64,000 bases of DNA from Ewingella sp049889095 (GTDB taxonomy: Bacteria; Pseudomonadota; Gammaproteobacteria; Enterobacterales; Enterobacteriaceae), in NCBI GenBank assembly GCA_049889095.1, contig JBLJFK010000001.1, one strand, 5' to 3'. The notes beneath the pieces were generated by a model. That model searched no databases. It saw only the letters and a program-made list of their open reading frames with translations, and was not told the DNA's origin. Below are positions 44,064 to 53,498 of the stretch, piece by piece (the first letter of the stretch is position 1; every line of letters starts with the position of its first letter). A program made the position numbers and the translations under genes.

Positions 44064-45356
44064 TTAGCCGATATATTCTAAACCACGCATATAAGGTCGC
44101 AGCACTGCTGGAACCTCAATCCGCCCATCGGCCAACTGATAGTTTTCCAGCACGGCAACCAAAGTACGGCCTACCGCTAAACCGGAACCGTTCAGAGTAT
44201 GAACCAGACGCGGTTTTTTCTCGGCTTTACTGCGGCAGCGTGCCTGCATACGACGCGCCTGAAAATCCCACATATTTGAGCATGAAGAGATTTCACGATA
44301 GGTATTCTGCGCTGGCAACCAGACTTCCAAATCGTAGGTTTTAGCGGAGCCAAAGCCCATGTCGCCGGTGCACAGCAACATTTTTCGGTATGGCAGATTC
44401 AATAACTGGAGCACTTTCTCGGCATGGCCGGTCAGTTCTTCCAGTGCCTGCATGGAATCTTCAGGGCAAACAATCTGTACCATCTCGACTTTGTCGAACT
44501 GGTGCATACGGATCAAGCCACGGGTATCGCGACCATATGAACCGGCTTCAGAACGGAAGCATGGCGTATGGGCGGTCATTTTCAGTGGCAAAGACTCTTC
44601 TTCAAGAATTTCGTCACGCACTAGGTTGGTTAGCGGAACTTCTGCGGTCGGGATCAACGCATAATTACTGCTTTCGGCTTCTTCATCCAGTGGCTTGGTA
44701 TGGAACAAGTCTTCACCAAATTTCGGCAACTGGCCGGTACCGTACAGCGAATCATGATTAACCAGATACGGCACGTAGGCTTCAAGATAGCCGTGCTGTT
44801 CGGTGTGCAAGTCCAGCATGAACTGTGACAAAGCACGATGCATACGTGCAACCTGCCCTTTCATCACGACGAAACGTGAACCGGTCAGTTTGACGGCGGC
44901 GGCAAAGTCCAAACCACCGGACATTTCACCCAGTGATACATGATCGCGCACGTCGAAATCATACTGACGGGGCGTACCCCAACGGCTGACTTCCTGATTA
45001 TCATTTTCGTCTTTACCGGCAGGCACGGAATCGTCCGGCAAATTAGGCATAGCCAAAGCTATGTTGCGAATTTCATTTTGCAACGCATCCAGCTCAGCCT
45101 TAGCGGCGTCCAGTTTCTCACCCAGCGTATTCACTTCCTGACGCAGAGGTTCGATGTCTTCGCCACGCGCTTTAGCCTGACCAATAGATTTCGATCGAGC
45201 GTTGCGGTCAGCCTGGAGAGTTTCCGTTTCTACCTGCAAGACTTTACGACGTTCTTCCTGAGAACGCAGCGTTTCTACATCGAGTTTAAAGCCTCTGCGA
45301 GCAAGTTTTTCTGCAACTGCGTCTAGCTCATTGCGCAGTAAATTGGGATCGAGCAT
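44064..45356 (-). CDS. serS: Seryl-tRNA synthetase
   Basis: The protein has 430 residues as in E. coli and begins MLDPNLLRNELDAVAEKLAR. The N-terminal coiled coil (about 30-100) grips the long variable arm of tRNA-Ser; the class II catalytic core has motif 2 (TPCFRSEAGSYGRDTRGLIRM) and motif 3 (NGSGLAVGRTLVAVLEN). The upstream in-frame ATG at 45401 is not the family start. It follows rarA by 106 bases in the conserved lolA-rarA-serS cluster. Confidence 0.97.
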   Translation of the reverse strand: MLDPNLLRNELDAVAEKLARRGFKLDVETLRSQEERRKVLQVETETLQADRNARSKSIGQAKARGEDIEPLRQEVNTLGEKLDAAKAELDALQNEIRNIALAMPNLPDDSVPAGKDENDNQEVSRWGTPRQYDFDVRDHVSLGEMSGGLDFAAAVKLTGSRFVVMKGQVARMHRALSQFMLDLHTEQHGYLEAYVPYLVNHDSLYGTGQLPKFGEDLFHTKPLDEEAESSNYALIPTAEVPLTNLVRDEILEEESLPLKMTAHTPCFRSEAGSYGRDTRGLIRMHQFDKVEMVQIVCPEDSMQALEELTGHAEKVLQLLNLPYRKMLLCTGDMGFGSAKTYDLEVWLPAQNTYREISSCSNMWDFQARRMQARCRSKAEKKPRLVHTLNGSGLAVGRTLVAVLENYQLADGRIEVPAVLRPYMRGLEYIG

Positions 45357-45462
45357 GCTAATCCTGTACGTGTCGTTTTGATTATGAATTAGATGAAGCA
45401 TGCCGCCTGAACAGGCGGCATGTCAAAGAGTTACCAGAAGTCACCTTACCGCAAGAGCAAAA

Positions 45463-46806
45463 TTAGCGGTAGCGTTTTGTCGGGCTATTTTGATCTTGTT
45501 CAGTCAGCCATGCCAACTTTTCGCCGATCTTGCCTTCCAGCCCGCGAGATGATGGATAATAGTACTGAGTTTTCGCCATTTGCGGTGGGAAATAGTTCTC
45601 ACCTGCGGCATAGGCGTTGGGTTCATCATGGGCATAACGGTATTCCGCACCCAGCCCCATCTCTTTCATCAGCTTGGTTGGAGCGTTGCGCAAATGCTCG
45701 GGCACGTCGTGATCCGCTTGTTCACGGGCATCCCTCATCGCAGCTTTGAACGCGGTGTACACCGCATTACTTTTCGGTGCGCAGGCCAGATAAACGATCG
45801 CTTGCGCAATAGCCCGCTCGCCTTCGGCTGGGCCAACACGTGTAAAACAATCCCAGGCAGAAATGGCAACTTGCATAGCGCGGGGATCGGCATTCCCTAC
45901 GTCTTCTGAGGCAATCGCCAGCAAACGGCGGGCAACATACAGCGGGTCGCCACCCGCCGTAATAATGCGTGCATACCAGTAAAGTGCCGCATCCGGCGAG
46001 GAGCCACGCACGGATTTATGCAGTGCTGAGATCAGATCGTAATAACGATCGCCTTTGTTATCAAAGCGCGCACTGCGTTCACCTGAGATCTCTTTCAACA
46101 ACTCAGGGGTTAATGTGCGAACGCCTTTGGCATCAACTTCAGCCATGTCGGCCATCATTTCGATGCTGTTTAAAGCGCGGCGGGCATCGCCATTGACCAG
46201 TTCGGAAAGCATACGGCGGGTTTCAACCGGGACCACGATCTTTTGGTCGGCGTAACCTCGTTCTTTATTGCTCAACGCTTGGTCGATCACCTTCTCAATA
46301 TCTTCTGACGTCAGGGACTTAAGTAAATAGACCCGGGCACGGGAAAGCAGTGCGGAGTTAAGTTCGAAAGAGGGGTTTTCTGTGGTGGCACCAATAAAAG
46401 TGATGGTGCCATCTTCTATGTGCGGCAGGAAAGCATCCTGCTGGCTTTTGTTGAACCGATGCACCTCATCCACAAACAATATGGTACGCCTGCCCGCATC
46501 ACGGTTTTGCCGTGCACGCTCAATGGCTTCGCGGATCTCTTTAATCCCTGAGGTTACAGCCGAGATGCGTTCAACATCAGCGCTGGCGTAACGTCCAATC
46601 AATTCTGCCAGCGTCGTTTTACCCGTTCCCGGTGGTCCCCAGAGGATCATCGAATGCAGTTGCCCCGCTTCTATTGCGCGAGGCAGCGGTTTACCCGGCG
46701 CCAGCAGATGTTGCTGACCAATATACTCTGCAAGAGCCACTGGCCGCATTCTTGCGGCCAGTGGCTGGAACTCATTGTGGGAAAAATCGAGTGACAGATT
46801 ACTCAA
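45463..46806 (-). CDS. rarA: Replication-associated recombination ATPase RarA (MgsA)
   Basis: The protein has 447 residues as in E. coli. It is an AAA+ clamp-loader-like ATPase with Walker A GPPGTGKTT at 57-65 and Walker B LFVDEVH near 117-123, followed by sensor and C-terminal tetramerisation regions (GNADPRAMQVA). It acts at stalled forks with RecA and SSB. It lies 7 bases after lolA and is co-transcribed with it. It is homologous to eukaryotic WRNIP1. Confidence 0.96.
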   Translation of the reverse strand: MSNLSLDFSHNEFQPLAARMRPVALAEYIGQQHLLAPGKPLPRAIEAGQLHSMILWGPPGTGKTTLAELIGRYASADVERISAVTSGIKEIREAIERARQNRDAGRRTILFVDEVHRFNKSQQDAFLPHIEDGTITFIGATTENPSFELNSALLSRARVYLLKSLTSEDIEKVIDQALSNKERGYADQKIVVPVETRRMLSELVNGDARRALNSIEMMADMAEVDAKGVRTLTPELLKEISGERSARFDNKGDRYYDLISALHKSVRGSSPDAALYWYARIITAGGDPLYVARRLLAIASEDVGNADPRAMQVAISAWDCFTRVGPAEGERAIAQAIVYLACAPKSNAVYTAFKAAMRDAREQADHDVPEHLRNAPTKLMKEMGLGAEYRYAHDEPNAYAAGENYFPPQMAKTQYYYPSSRGLEGKIGEKLAWLTEQDQNSPTKRYR

Positions 46807-46813
46807 AGGGACC

Positions 46814-47425
46814 TCACTGGCGCTGGTCGTCCACCGTCACACCTTTCGGCGGTGTAAATTTGAATTTGGCATCATCAACCGACGTATTTTGCTGGCCTTT
46901 CAGGCTATATGCGCTTTTCTGACCATCTTGCTCCACCGCAGTAAAGCTCTTGATGGTGCCGGTTGGCGTAACGTTAATCGCGAACTGTTTCAGATTACCG
47001 GCTGCCGTTTTCGGCGTTAATTCGAAATCATCGCCTTTCTGTTTGATGTTGTATTTTGACCAGTCACTGCTGTCGTTGCGGGTGATCAGCATAAATGGCG
47101 TGTTGCCGGTGGCATTTTTCAGCCAGGTTGCAGTAACTTGTTCGACAAACGGGTTATAGAACCACAGGGTTTTTCCGTCAGATACCAAAATACTTTCATC
47201 CGGTGACGTCATATGCCAGTTGAATAAATTCGGGCGTTTGACCCACAGCTCGCCTTCGCCCTGCTGAACAGCCGCACCGTCATCACTGGTGACAGTTTGG
47301 GTAAAACTGGCATGGAATGTATTGAGTTTGCCCAGACGGCTTTTAAGGTCACTACTGGCATCGGCTAATACCGAGGCGGAAGTAAATGCAGTCAGTAAAC
47401 AACCTACTATTAACAATTTTTTCAT
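46814..47425 (-). CDS. lolA: Periplasmic lipoprotein carrier LolA
   Basis: The protein has 203 residues as in E. coli. A signal peptide of about 21 residues (MKKLLIVGCLLTAFTSASVLA) precedes the beta-barrel-like lipoprotein carrier. LolA takes lipoproteins from LolCDE and passes them to LolB at the outer membrane. GAGGTAAC lies before the ATG. It is 193 bases after ftsK and 7 bases before rarA. Confidence 0.97.
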   Translation of the reverse strand: MKKLLIVGCLLTAFTSASVLADASSDLKSRLGKLNTFHASFTQTVTSDDGAAVQQGEGELWVKRPNLFNWHMTSPDESILVSDGKTLWFYNPFVEQVTATWLKNATGNTPFMLITRNDSSDWSKYNIKQKGDDFELTPKTAAGNLKQFAINVTPTGTIKSFTAVEQDGQKSAYSLKGQQNTSVDDAKFKFTPPKGVTVDDQRQ

Positions 47426-47571
47426 TCTTATAGTTACCTCAGAAATCTCTTGCGACTACGACGTTGTCCTGCGCACGTGGCGAAAGACGCATGTTGCGAA
47501 CTCTAGCCGAGGCTGATGCACAAAGGTAGCTCATTCGTCTGAAAAGCTTGCGGTTTACGCTTCTTTGCACA

Positions 47572-47593
47572 GAGGGCCGCAACAGCGGCCCTC
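47572..47593 (-). terminator. Hairpin after ftsK
   Basis: GAGGGCCGC (47572-47580) and GCGGCCCTC (47585-47593) form a perfect 9-bp GC-rich stem with a 4-base loop, 25 bases after the ftsK stop. No T run follows on the minus strand, so termination may be incomplete or Rho-dependent. Confidence 0.6.
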
Positions 47594-47618
47594 AATGACT
47601 CTCTGGCCTTGCTGACCT

Positions 47619-50600
47619 TTATTCGTGAGAAGGTGGAGCTAACACTTCGCGGTTACCGTTATGGCCCGGCACACTGACAATGCCCTGCGCTTCCATCTGC
47701 TCAACGATACGCGCCGCACGGTTGTAACCGATACGGAACTGACGCTGAACACCTGATATTGAAGCACGACGCTTATCCACCACGAAAGCTACAGCCTGAT
47801 CAAACAGGGCATCCAGCTCTTCTTCGCTGTCGAGACCCAGACCACCGCCTTCACCCTCTTCACCACCCGAGATGATACTTTCAATGTATTTTGGACGACC
47901 GCGAGCTTTCCAATCCTGAACAACCGCATGCACTTCCTGATCGCGGACAAACGCGCCGTGAACACGCACAGGGATCGAGGAGTTAGGTGCCATATACAGC
48001 ATGTCCCCCATTCCCAGCAAGGATTCGGCGCCGCCCTGATCAAGAATGGTGCGTGAGTCAATCTTGCTTGAAACCGTAAACGCAATACGTGTTGGGATGT
48101 TGGCTTTGATCAGGCCGGTGATAACATCCACTGACGGACGCTGGGTTGCCAGCACCAGATGAATACCCGCCGCACGCGCTTTCTGTGCCAGACGTGCAAT
48201 CAACTCTTCAACTTTTTTACCCACCGTCATCATCAGGTCGGCAAACTCGTCCACTAGCACCACAATAAAGGGCTCTTTTCCGAGGAACGGCGGCTCAGCG
48301 GCCATACCGTCACCCGGTTTCCAGAATGGATCAGGAATCGGACGCCCCATGGCTTCGGCCTGCTCCACTCGCTCGTTGTAACCTGCAAGGTTACGCACAC
48401 CCAGTGCAGACATCAGCTTGTAGCGACGTTCCATTTCACCGACACACCAGCGCAGCGCATTGGCCGCATCTTTCATATCGGTGACTACTTCAGTCAGCAA
48501 ATGTGGAATGCCTTCATAGACGGACAACTCGAGCATTTTCGGGTCGATCATGATGAAGCGCACTTCTTCCGGCGTGGCTTTATAAAGCATGCTAAGGATC
48601 ATGGCATTTACACCGACGGACTTACCGGAACCGGTCGTACCGGCCACCAGTAAATGCGGCATTTTCGCAAGGTCAGCAATAACAGGCTCACCGGAGATAT
48701 CTTTACCCAGCACAATGGTCAGTGGTGAAGGGCTGTCTTTGAATTTCGGACAATCCAGCACTTCCCGTAGATACACGGTCTGACGTTTCTTATTGGGTAA
48801 TTCCAGCCCCACATAAGGCTTACCCGGTATAACCTCGACGATGCGGACCGCCACAGCGGACAAAGATCGAGCCAGGTCGCGTGAAAGGTTGGAAATACGT
48901 GCTGCTTTAACGCCAGGTGCCAGATCGAGTTCAAAACGGGTGATCACGGGACCAGGCTGGCGGCCCACAACGTCCGCTTTAATACGGTAATCGTTGAGAC
49001 GAGCTTCGATTAAATTGCCCATCTGTTCCAGGGCAAACTCATCGACCGGCTCAGACTCAACCGGCGGAGACGTCAGCAAATCCAGTGAAGGTAACGGCGT
49101 GGTTGGTTTGACCAGCGGTTGTTCATTACGCATCAGGAACGGGTGGATCAGGCTGTCCATATTCGGCCGAACAACCTGCGTCTGCTGTGGCGCTTCGTAC
49201 TGCTCAATAGCTTCAACCGGTGCATGAGAAGGACGGTGTGCGGACTGGCCGAAAGTCGGGATCTCAGGCTCATCCTCTTTCTGTGGTGACAGTGTAAACA
49301 TCGGTTCCGAAGGCGTGTCATCCACCAAATCCGCCATCGGCGAGAAGGTGAATGCATCATGCGTACTGATGTTCATTGCCGCAGCGGCCAGAGCCTCAGA
49401 AGCTGACTGAACCGGTGCAGGTGAGAATACTCGCTCTTGATAAGGCACTGAGTCCATTGGCTCCTGCGACTCCTGCTGATAGCGGTTCTGCTCGCGGGCA
49501 GAGAAAGCCTGACGCAGGGCAGCCTCCTGCAGTGCAGCGTCTTCATCCTGCTCAGTGTCTGGGAGTTCTTCGCTGTAACGCTGGCTTTGCTGTTGGGCAA
49601 ACTGTTGACTCAGTGCCGCTTCCTGCAGCGCCTGATCGTCTTCGCTATCCGTTGCCGAAGAAGCCTGTACAGTCACCTGTTCCTGCTGTTCTGCCATTCG
49701 CTGGGAAGGCAATTTGATACCATAAGACGCCAGTTCGCGGCGCGTAGGGATACGCACTGGATTAGGACGAGGTAATTCAGGTCCGACCCCTTTTTTGATT
49801 TGAGAATTACCCTCACTGACGGCGCTAAACGCTGGCATGAAGGTATTGGTTGCTGATGAGGTCGATTGTCCGGCCTGCGCCAGCCCGGTCGCCAGTGCCG
49901 CAGTAGCGGCAACGCTGCTCACATCGCTGCTGTCGCGCTGCGCGGTGCTGAAATCAAACGGAGAGCGCTCAGAGATCGGATCAACATTCGCACCCCAGTT
50001 ACCCAGTCGCGGCTCATCCTTGTCATACTCTGAATGTGGCGCAGGTTGCTGTGGAGCAGGTGTTTCTTGTGGGATTTCAAAACTGTATAACGGTGGCGGT
50101 GGCGCGATATTCGCGTCCGGCGCAGGAATATGTACCGCCGCTGAGGATGGACTGACTTCTGCCAGGACTTGCTCAGCGGAAGTGACGCCTGCTGGCGACT
50201 GCGTATTCTCATTCACAGGGTCATGAACAGATGGCACCGATAACAACACATCATCATCTTCTTCCGCGCCCAAAGCAGTATTAACGGCTAATGCGGAAGT
50301 GCTGGTTGCCACAGCGCGTGCGGCATCTGAAGGCACATAGTCACTATCAAGAAGCGGATCATCATGTACATCATTAAGGTCGTGTTCATGGCGGTCGTCA
50401 TAATCTTCATCGTCATCACGGCGCGAGCGGTTGGTCATAAAGGTGGTAACACCCAGCACCACTCCGCCAATTTTCTCTGCAATCGTCAGCCAGGACCAGC
50501 CGGTAAACAGCGTTAAGCCTGCGGCCCATATGCAAAGAAGCGCCATCGTTGCACCGACGTTGTTAAACCACGGCGTCATGGCCGTAGCCAACAAACTGCC

Positions 50601-51038
50601 GATCACACCACCGGAGGCGAAGTAATAGAGGTCATCAATGTTAAACGATGCTAACCCACAAGACGTGAGTATGAGCGCCAGCGTCCCGATGAGGCGCAGC
50701 GACAAAGAGAAGTAATCGACATGATCCTGATTATTTCGCTGACTAAATGCAGCCCAACACAGGCTAAGCATGATCGGTGGAATAGCATAAGCCAGTACGC
50801 CAAAAACGAAGAATAAGGTGTCGGCCATCCAGGCCCCAACTCCCCCACCCCAATTATGGATAGGCCCATGCCATGCGGTCTGCGACCAGCTTGGATCTGA
50901 CGGATTAAAACTCACCAATGCCGCGATAAGGTAAACGGCGAAAACGGCTACCACAACCAGCACAGCCTCCAATACACGGCGGCTACTGCTGAGTTTCTTC
51001 AAGGTAACGTCTTTATCTTCTGTATATTCCTGGCTCAA
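47619..51038 (-). CDS. ftsK: DNA translocase FtsK
   Basis: The protein has 1139 residues, shorter than E. coli FtsK (1329) because the middle linker is shorter. Four membrane helices (about 20-190) anchor it at the division septum. The linker (about 200-640) is rich in Pro, Gln and acidic residues and has a tandem motif ALQEAAL...QxFaxxxxxRY (two copies). The motor has Walker A GTTGSGKSVGVN near 800-810, and a C-terminal winged-helix gamma domain reads KOPS. It pumps DNA toward dif and activates XerCD. The start is a TTG at 51038 (LSQEYTEDKDVTL) with GGAG 8 bases upstream; the frame is open to 51119 but that part overlaps the lrp terminator. Confidence 0.96.
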   Translation of the reverse strand: MSQEYTEDKDVTLKKLSSSRRVLEAVLVVVAVFAVYLIAALVSFNPSDPSWSQTAWHGPIHNWGGGVGAWMADTLFFVFGVLAYAIPPIMLSLCWAAFSQRNNQDHVDYFSLSLRLIGTLALILTSCGLASFNIDDLYYFASGGVIGSLLATAMTPWFNNVGATMALLCIWAAGLTLFTGWSWLTIAEKIGGVVLGVTTFMTNRSRRDDDEDYDDRHEHDLNDVHDDPLLDSDYVPSDAARAVATSTSALAVNTALGAEEDDDVLLSVPSVHDPVNENTQSPAGVTSAEQVLAEVSPSSAAVHIPAPDANIAPPPPLYSFEIPQETPAPQQPAPHSEYDKDEPRLGNWGANVDPISERSPFDFSTAQRDSSDVSSVAATAALATGLAQAGQSTSSATNTFMPAFSAVSEGNSQIKKGVGPELPRPNPVRIPTRRELASYGIKLPSQRMAEQQEQVTVQASSATDSEDDQALQEAALSQQFAQQQSQRYSEELPDTEQDEDAALQEAALRQAFSAREQNRYQQESQEPMDSVPYQERVFSPAPVQSASEALAAAAMNISTHDAFTFSPMADLVDDTPSEPMFTLSPQKEDEPEIPTFGQSAHRPSHAPVEAIEQYEAPQQTQVVRPNMDSLIHPFLMRNEQPLVKPTTPLPSLDLLTSPPVESEPVDEFALEQMGNLIEARLNDYRIKADVVGRQPGPVITRFELDLAPGVKAARISNLSRDLARSLSAVAVRIVEVIPGKPYVGLELPNKKRQTVYLREVLDCPKFKDSPSPLTIVLGKDISGEPVIADLAKMPHLLVAGTTGSGKSVGVNAMILSMLYKATPEEVRFIMIDPKMLELSVYEGIPHLLTEVVTDMKDAANALRWCVGEMERRYKLMSALGVRNLAGYNERVEQAEAMGRPIPDPFWKPGDGMAAEPPFLGKEPFIVVLVDEFADLMMTVGKKVEELIARLAQKARAAGIHLVLATQRPSVDVITGLIKANIPTRIAFTVSSKIDSRTILDQGGAESLLGMGDMLYMAPNSSIPVRVHGAFVRDQEVHAVVQDWKARGRPKYIESIISGGEEGEGGGLGLDSEEELDALFDQAVAFVVDKRRASISGVQRQFRIGYNRAARIVEQMEAQGIVSVPGHNGNREVLAPPSHE

Positions 51039-51065
51039 GAAAGGCTCTCCAGGTTCCTGTGGGCT

Positions 51066-51100
51066 GAAAAAACAATAGCGCCGAGAACGGGCCTCGGCGC
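51066..51100 (-). terminator. Terminator after lrp
   Basis: On the minus strand GCGCCGAG pairs with CTCGGCGC around 7 bases and is followed by TATTG and six T. It sits between the lrp stop (51160) and the ftsK start (51038). Confidence 0.88.
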
Positions 51101-51159
51101 CAGAGCTGTATAGATACACAGGAGTGTAGCTAACTTTATAAGGTTTTGCACCTGAACCT

Positions 51160-51654
51160 TTACCGGGTCTTTATGACCAGTCGGTTAGTTTGTTTTACTT
51201 CTTCCATCACCACATAGGTGCGGGTGTCGTTGACGCCCGGCAGACGAAGTAAAGTCTCTCCTAACAGTTTACGGTAAGCGGACATATCAGGTACGCGGGT
51301 TTTCAACAAATAGTCGAAGTCCCCAGAAACCAAATGACACTCCTGAATATCTTCAAGTTTTTGCACTGCAGCATTGAATTGCTCAAACACATCCGGCGCA
51401 CCACGGTTGAGTGTTATTTCAACAAACACCAGCAGCGACGCATCCAGATAATGTGGATTGAGCAACGCAGTATAACCGTTGATGAAGCCCTGGCGTTCTA
51501 AACGACGAACGCGCTCCAGGCACGGCGTTGGAGATAATCCTACACGTTTGGAAAGCTCGACGTTTGAAATCCGGCCATCCTTTTGCAATTCGTTGAGGAT
51601 GTTACGGTCAATACGATCGAGATCTTTTCCCGGACGTTTTTTGTTGTCTACCAT
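51160..51654 (-). CDS. lrp: Leucine-responsive regulatory protein Lrp
   Basis: The protein has 164 residues, as in E. coli, and begins MVDNKKRPGKDLDRIDRNIL. An AsnC-type helix-turn-helix (about 28-50, GRISNVELSKRVGLSPTP) precedes the RAM effector domain. It is a global regulator of amino-acid metabolism and pili. The sequence is almost unchanged from E. coli, consistent with its strong constraint. ATG 51654 is the family start; the upstream in-frame extension to 51693 is not. It is divergent from trxB across 738 bases. Confidence 0.98.
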   Translation of the reverse strand: MVDNKKRPGKDLDRIDRNILNELQKDGRISNVELSKRVGLSPTPCLERVRRLERQGFINGYTALLNPHYLDASLLVFVEITLNRGAPDVFEQFNAAVQKLEDIQECHLVSGDFDYLLKTRVPDMSAYRKLLGETLLRLPGVNDTRTYVVMEEVKQTNRLVIKTR

Positions 51655-52392
51655 TATTATTGTCTCTCTGCTGTCCTTCCCTGCACCTGCCATACCCTAG
51701 CCAACTTCAATGTGTCAGGGTTTGTCCCAAGCGAAGACCCGATTGTTATAGGTTTTAGCACCCTGTATAAGCGCATTCTTCCCTGTCAAAAGAAAACGCA
51801 CTCAGTGACCTGATACCGAGAAAAAATAATGCAGTGAAATTAATAGCTTGCATACAGCAAGCTGTTTTCACTAAATCCTGCGCAAGAAAAAACCAGCCAT
51901 TTAGAATCCCAAACGAGTCAGGTAGCAGCTGATCGTATAATTTCAAGTCACAGGCAGGCGATTAATTTCTTCGTCCCCAGATGTTTTCGCAAATGCACAG
52001 CGGATTGTCAAAGTAAAAGAAGCAAAATCAGAAGAACGTGCCAGATTGAAAAGACACCGCGCCCTTTTTAGCTATCTTTCTGCGGCCAATAATAACCAAA
52101 CAATGAGATGACTTTTCCACGATAACTCCGGCGAGAAGCCGGAATTTCTCTCAAAAAAGCCACAGGGTATTTAACAAAACAGACCCGGCCAACACGGCGG
52201 GTGGCATCATATTCCTCTGCCCATCAATCAGTTACCTAGCTTACAGCCAAGCAACCGTTCTCTTTTACGCGGGTTTAAACGTAAAAACTATCAGACAAAT
52301 CGCTAACAACATCTGAGTTTGCTTTTTTTACCACGCGCTTTTCCCTACAATCGTTTCATTGCCAGTCGCGCCACCACGGAGATGAATTGCTC
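51655..52392. other. 738-base lrp-trxB intergenic region with hairpins
   Basis: The gap holds divergent promoters and probably a long lrp 5' leader, as in E. coli. I see two hairpins: AGCTTGC/GCAAGCT (51845-51863), 191 bases upstream of lrp and followed on the plus strand by GTTTTC, and TCCGGC/GCCGGA (52127-52143). One short frame (51755-51946, minus, TTG start) is not convincing. No repeat or RNA gene of known type is seen. Confidence 0.5.
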
Positions 52393-53361
52393 ATGAGTAC
52401 GATTAAACACAGTAAATTATTGATTTTAGGCTCAGGCCCTGCCGGTTATACCGCAGCGGTTTATGCTGCCCGTGCCAATCTGACCCCGGTACTGATCACC
52501 GGCATGGAAAAAGGCGGTCAGTTGACCACAACCACCGACGTTGAAAACTGGCCTGGTGATCCTGAAGGCCTGACAGGTCCTGCTCTGATGGATCGTATGC
52601 ACGAGCACGCTGCAAAATTTAATACTGAAATCATTTTCGACCATATCAACAAAGTTGATTTACAAAACCGCCCGTTCCGCTTGTTTGGTGACAGCGAAGA
52701 GTACACCTGTGATGCGCTGATTATTGCTACCGGTGCTTCCGCGCGTTACATCGGTTTGCCATCCGAAGAAGCTTTCAAAGGTAAAGGCGTTTCGGCCTGT
52801 GCGACCTGCGATGGTTTTTTCTATCGCAACCAGAAAGTTGCCGTGGTCGGTGGTGGTAATACAGCCGTCGAAGAAGCACTGTATCTGGCCAACATCGCTG
52901 AAGAAGTGCATCTCATCCACCGTCGTGACAGCTTTCGCGCAGAAAAAATTCTCATTGACCGCCTGAACGAAAAAGTCAAAAGCGGCAACATTGTTCTGCA
53001 CACCCATAAAACGCTGGATGAGGTTCTGGGCGACCAGATGGGCGTAACCGGAGCAAACCTGCGCGATGCGCGTACTGATGAGCTGAACAGACTGGACGTT
53101 GCCGGTGTATTCATCGCTATTGGTCACAGCCCGAACACCGCGATTTTTGACGGTCAACTGGCGCTGGAAAATGGCTACATCAAAGTGCAATCAGGTATTC
53201 ATGGCAATGCGACCCAGACCAGCATTCCTGGCGTCTTTGCCGCGGGCGATGTGATGGATCATATTTACCGTCAGGCAATCACTTCTGCGGGTACAGGTTG
53301 TATGGCAGCCCTGGACGCCGAGCGTTACCTTGACGGCTTATCTCAAGCTCCGGATTTATAA
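52393..53361 (+). CDS. trxB: Thioredoxin reductase TrxB
   Basis: The protein has 322 residues with ATG 52393; an in-frame TTG two codons earlier is closer to the GGAG box. The FAD site is GSGPAGYTAAVYAARA near 13-28, the redox pair is CATC (Cys136, Cys139) and the NADPH site is GGGNTAVEEALYLA. It reduces thioredoxin with NADPH. It is followed by a terminator and then cydDC; this trxB-cydDC order is conserved and both affect thiol redox state. Confidence 0.97.
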   Translation: MSTIKHSKLLILGSGPAGYTAAVYAARANLTPVLITGMEKGGQLTTTTDVENWPGDPEGLTGPALMDRMHEHAAKFNTEIIFDHINKVDLQNRPFRLFGDSEEYTCDALIIATGASARYIGLPSEEAFKGKGVSACATCDGFFYRNQKVAVVGGGNTAVEEALYLANIAEEVHLIHRRDSFRAEKILIDRLNEKVKSGNIVLHTHKTLDEVLGDQMGVTGANLRDARTDELNRLDVAGVFIAIGHSPNTAIFDGQLALENGYIKVQSGIHGNATQTSIPGVFAAGDVMDHIYRQAITSAGTGCMAALDAERYLDGLSQAPDL

Positions 53362-53400
53362 TCACTCTGCTGAGCGATTATCCACATAAATGATAATGAG

Positions 53401-53430
53401 TAAGGTGGCTTAATTGCCGCCTTATTGTTT
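53401..53430 (+). terminator. Terminator after trxB
   Basis: TAAGGTGGC (53401-53409) pairs with GCCGCCTTA (53416-53424) with one G-U, followed by TTGTTTTC. Confidence 0.8.
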
Positions 53431-53498
53431 TCAGTTTTTAGTCTGAGCATGTAACATGAGCGGCCTCCCATCTGGATTGCTGCACAGACTGATGCCTG

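Noticed and set aside
45465..45474. AGCGGTAGCG, resembling the ops/JUMPstart element
   Set aside because: It lies at the 3' end of rarA on the opposite strand, with no polysaccharide or fimbrial operon downstream.
51755..51946. 63-codon minus-strand ORF in the lrp-trxB gap
   Set aside because: It begins with TTG without a ribosome site and looks like AT-rich leader sequence.
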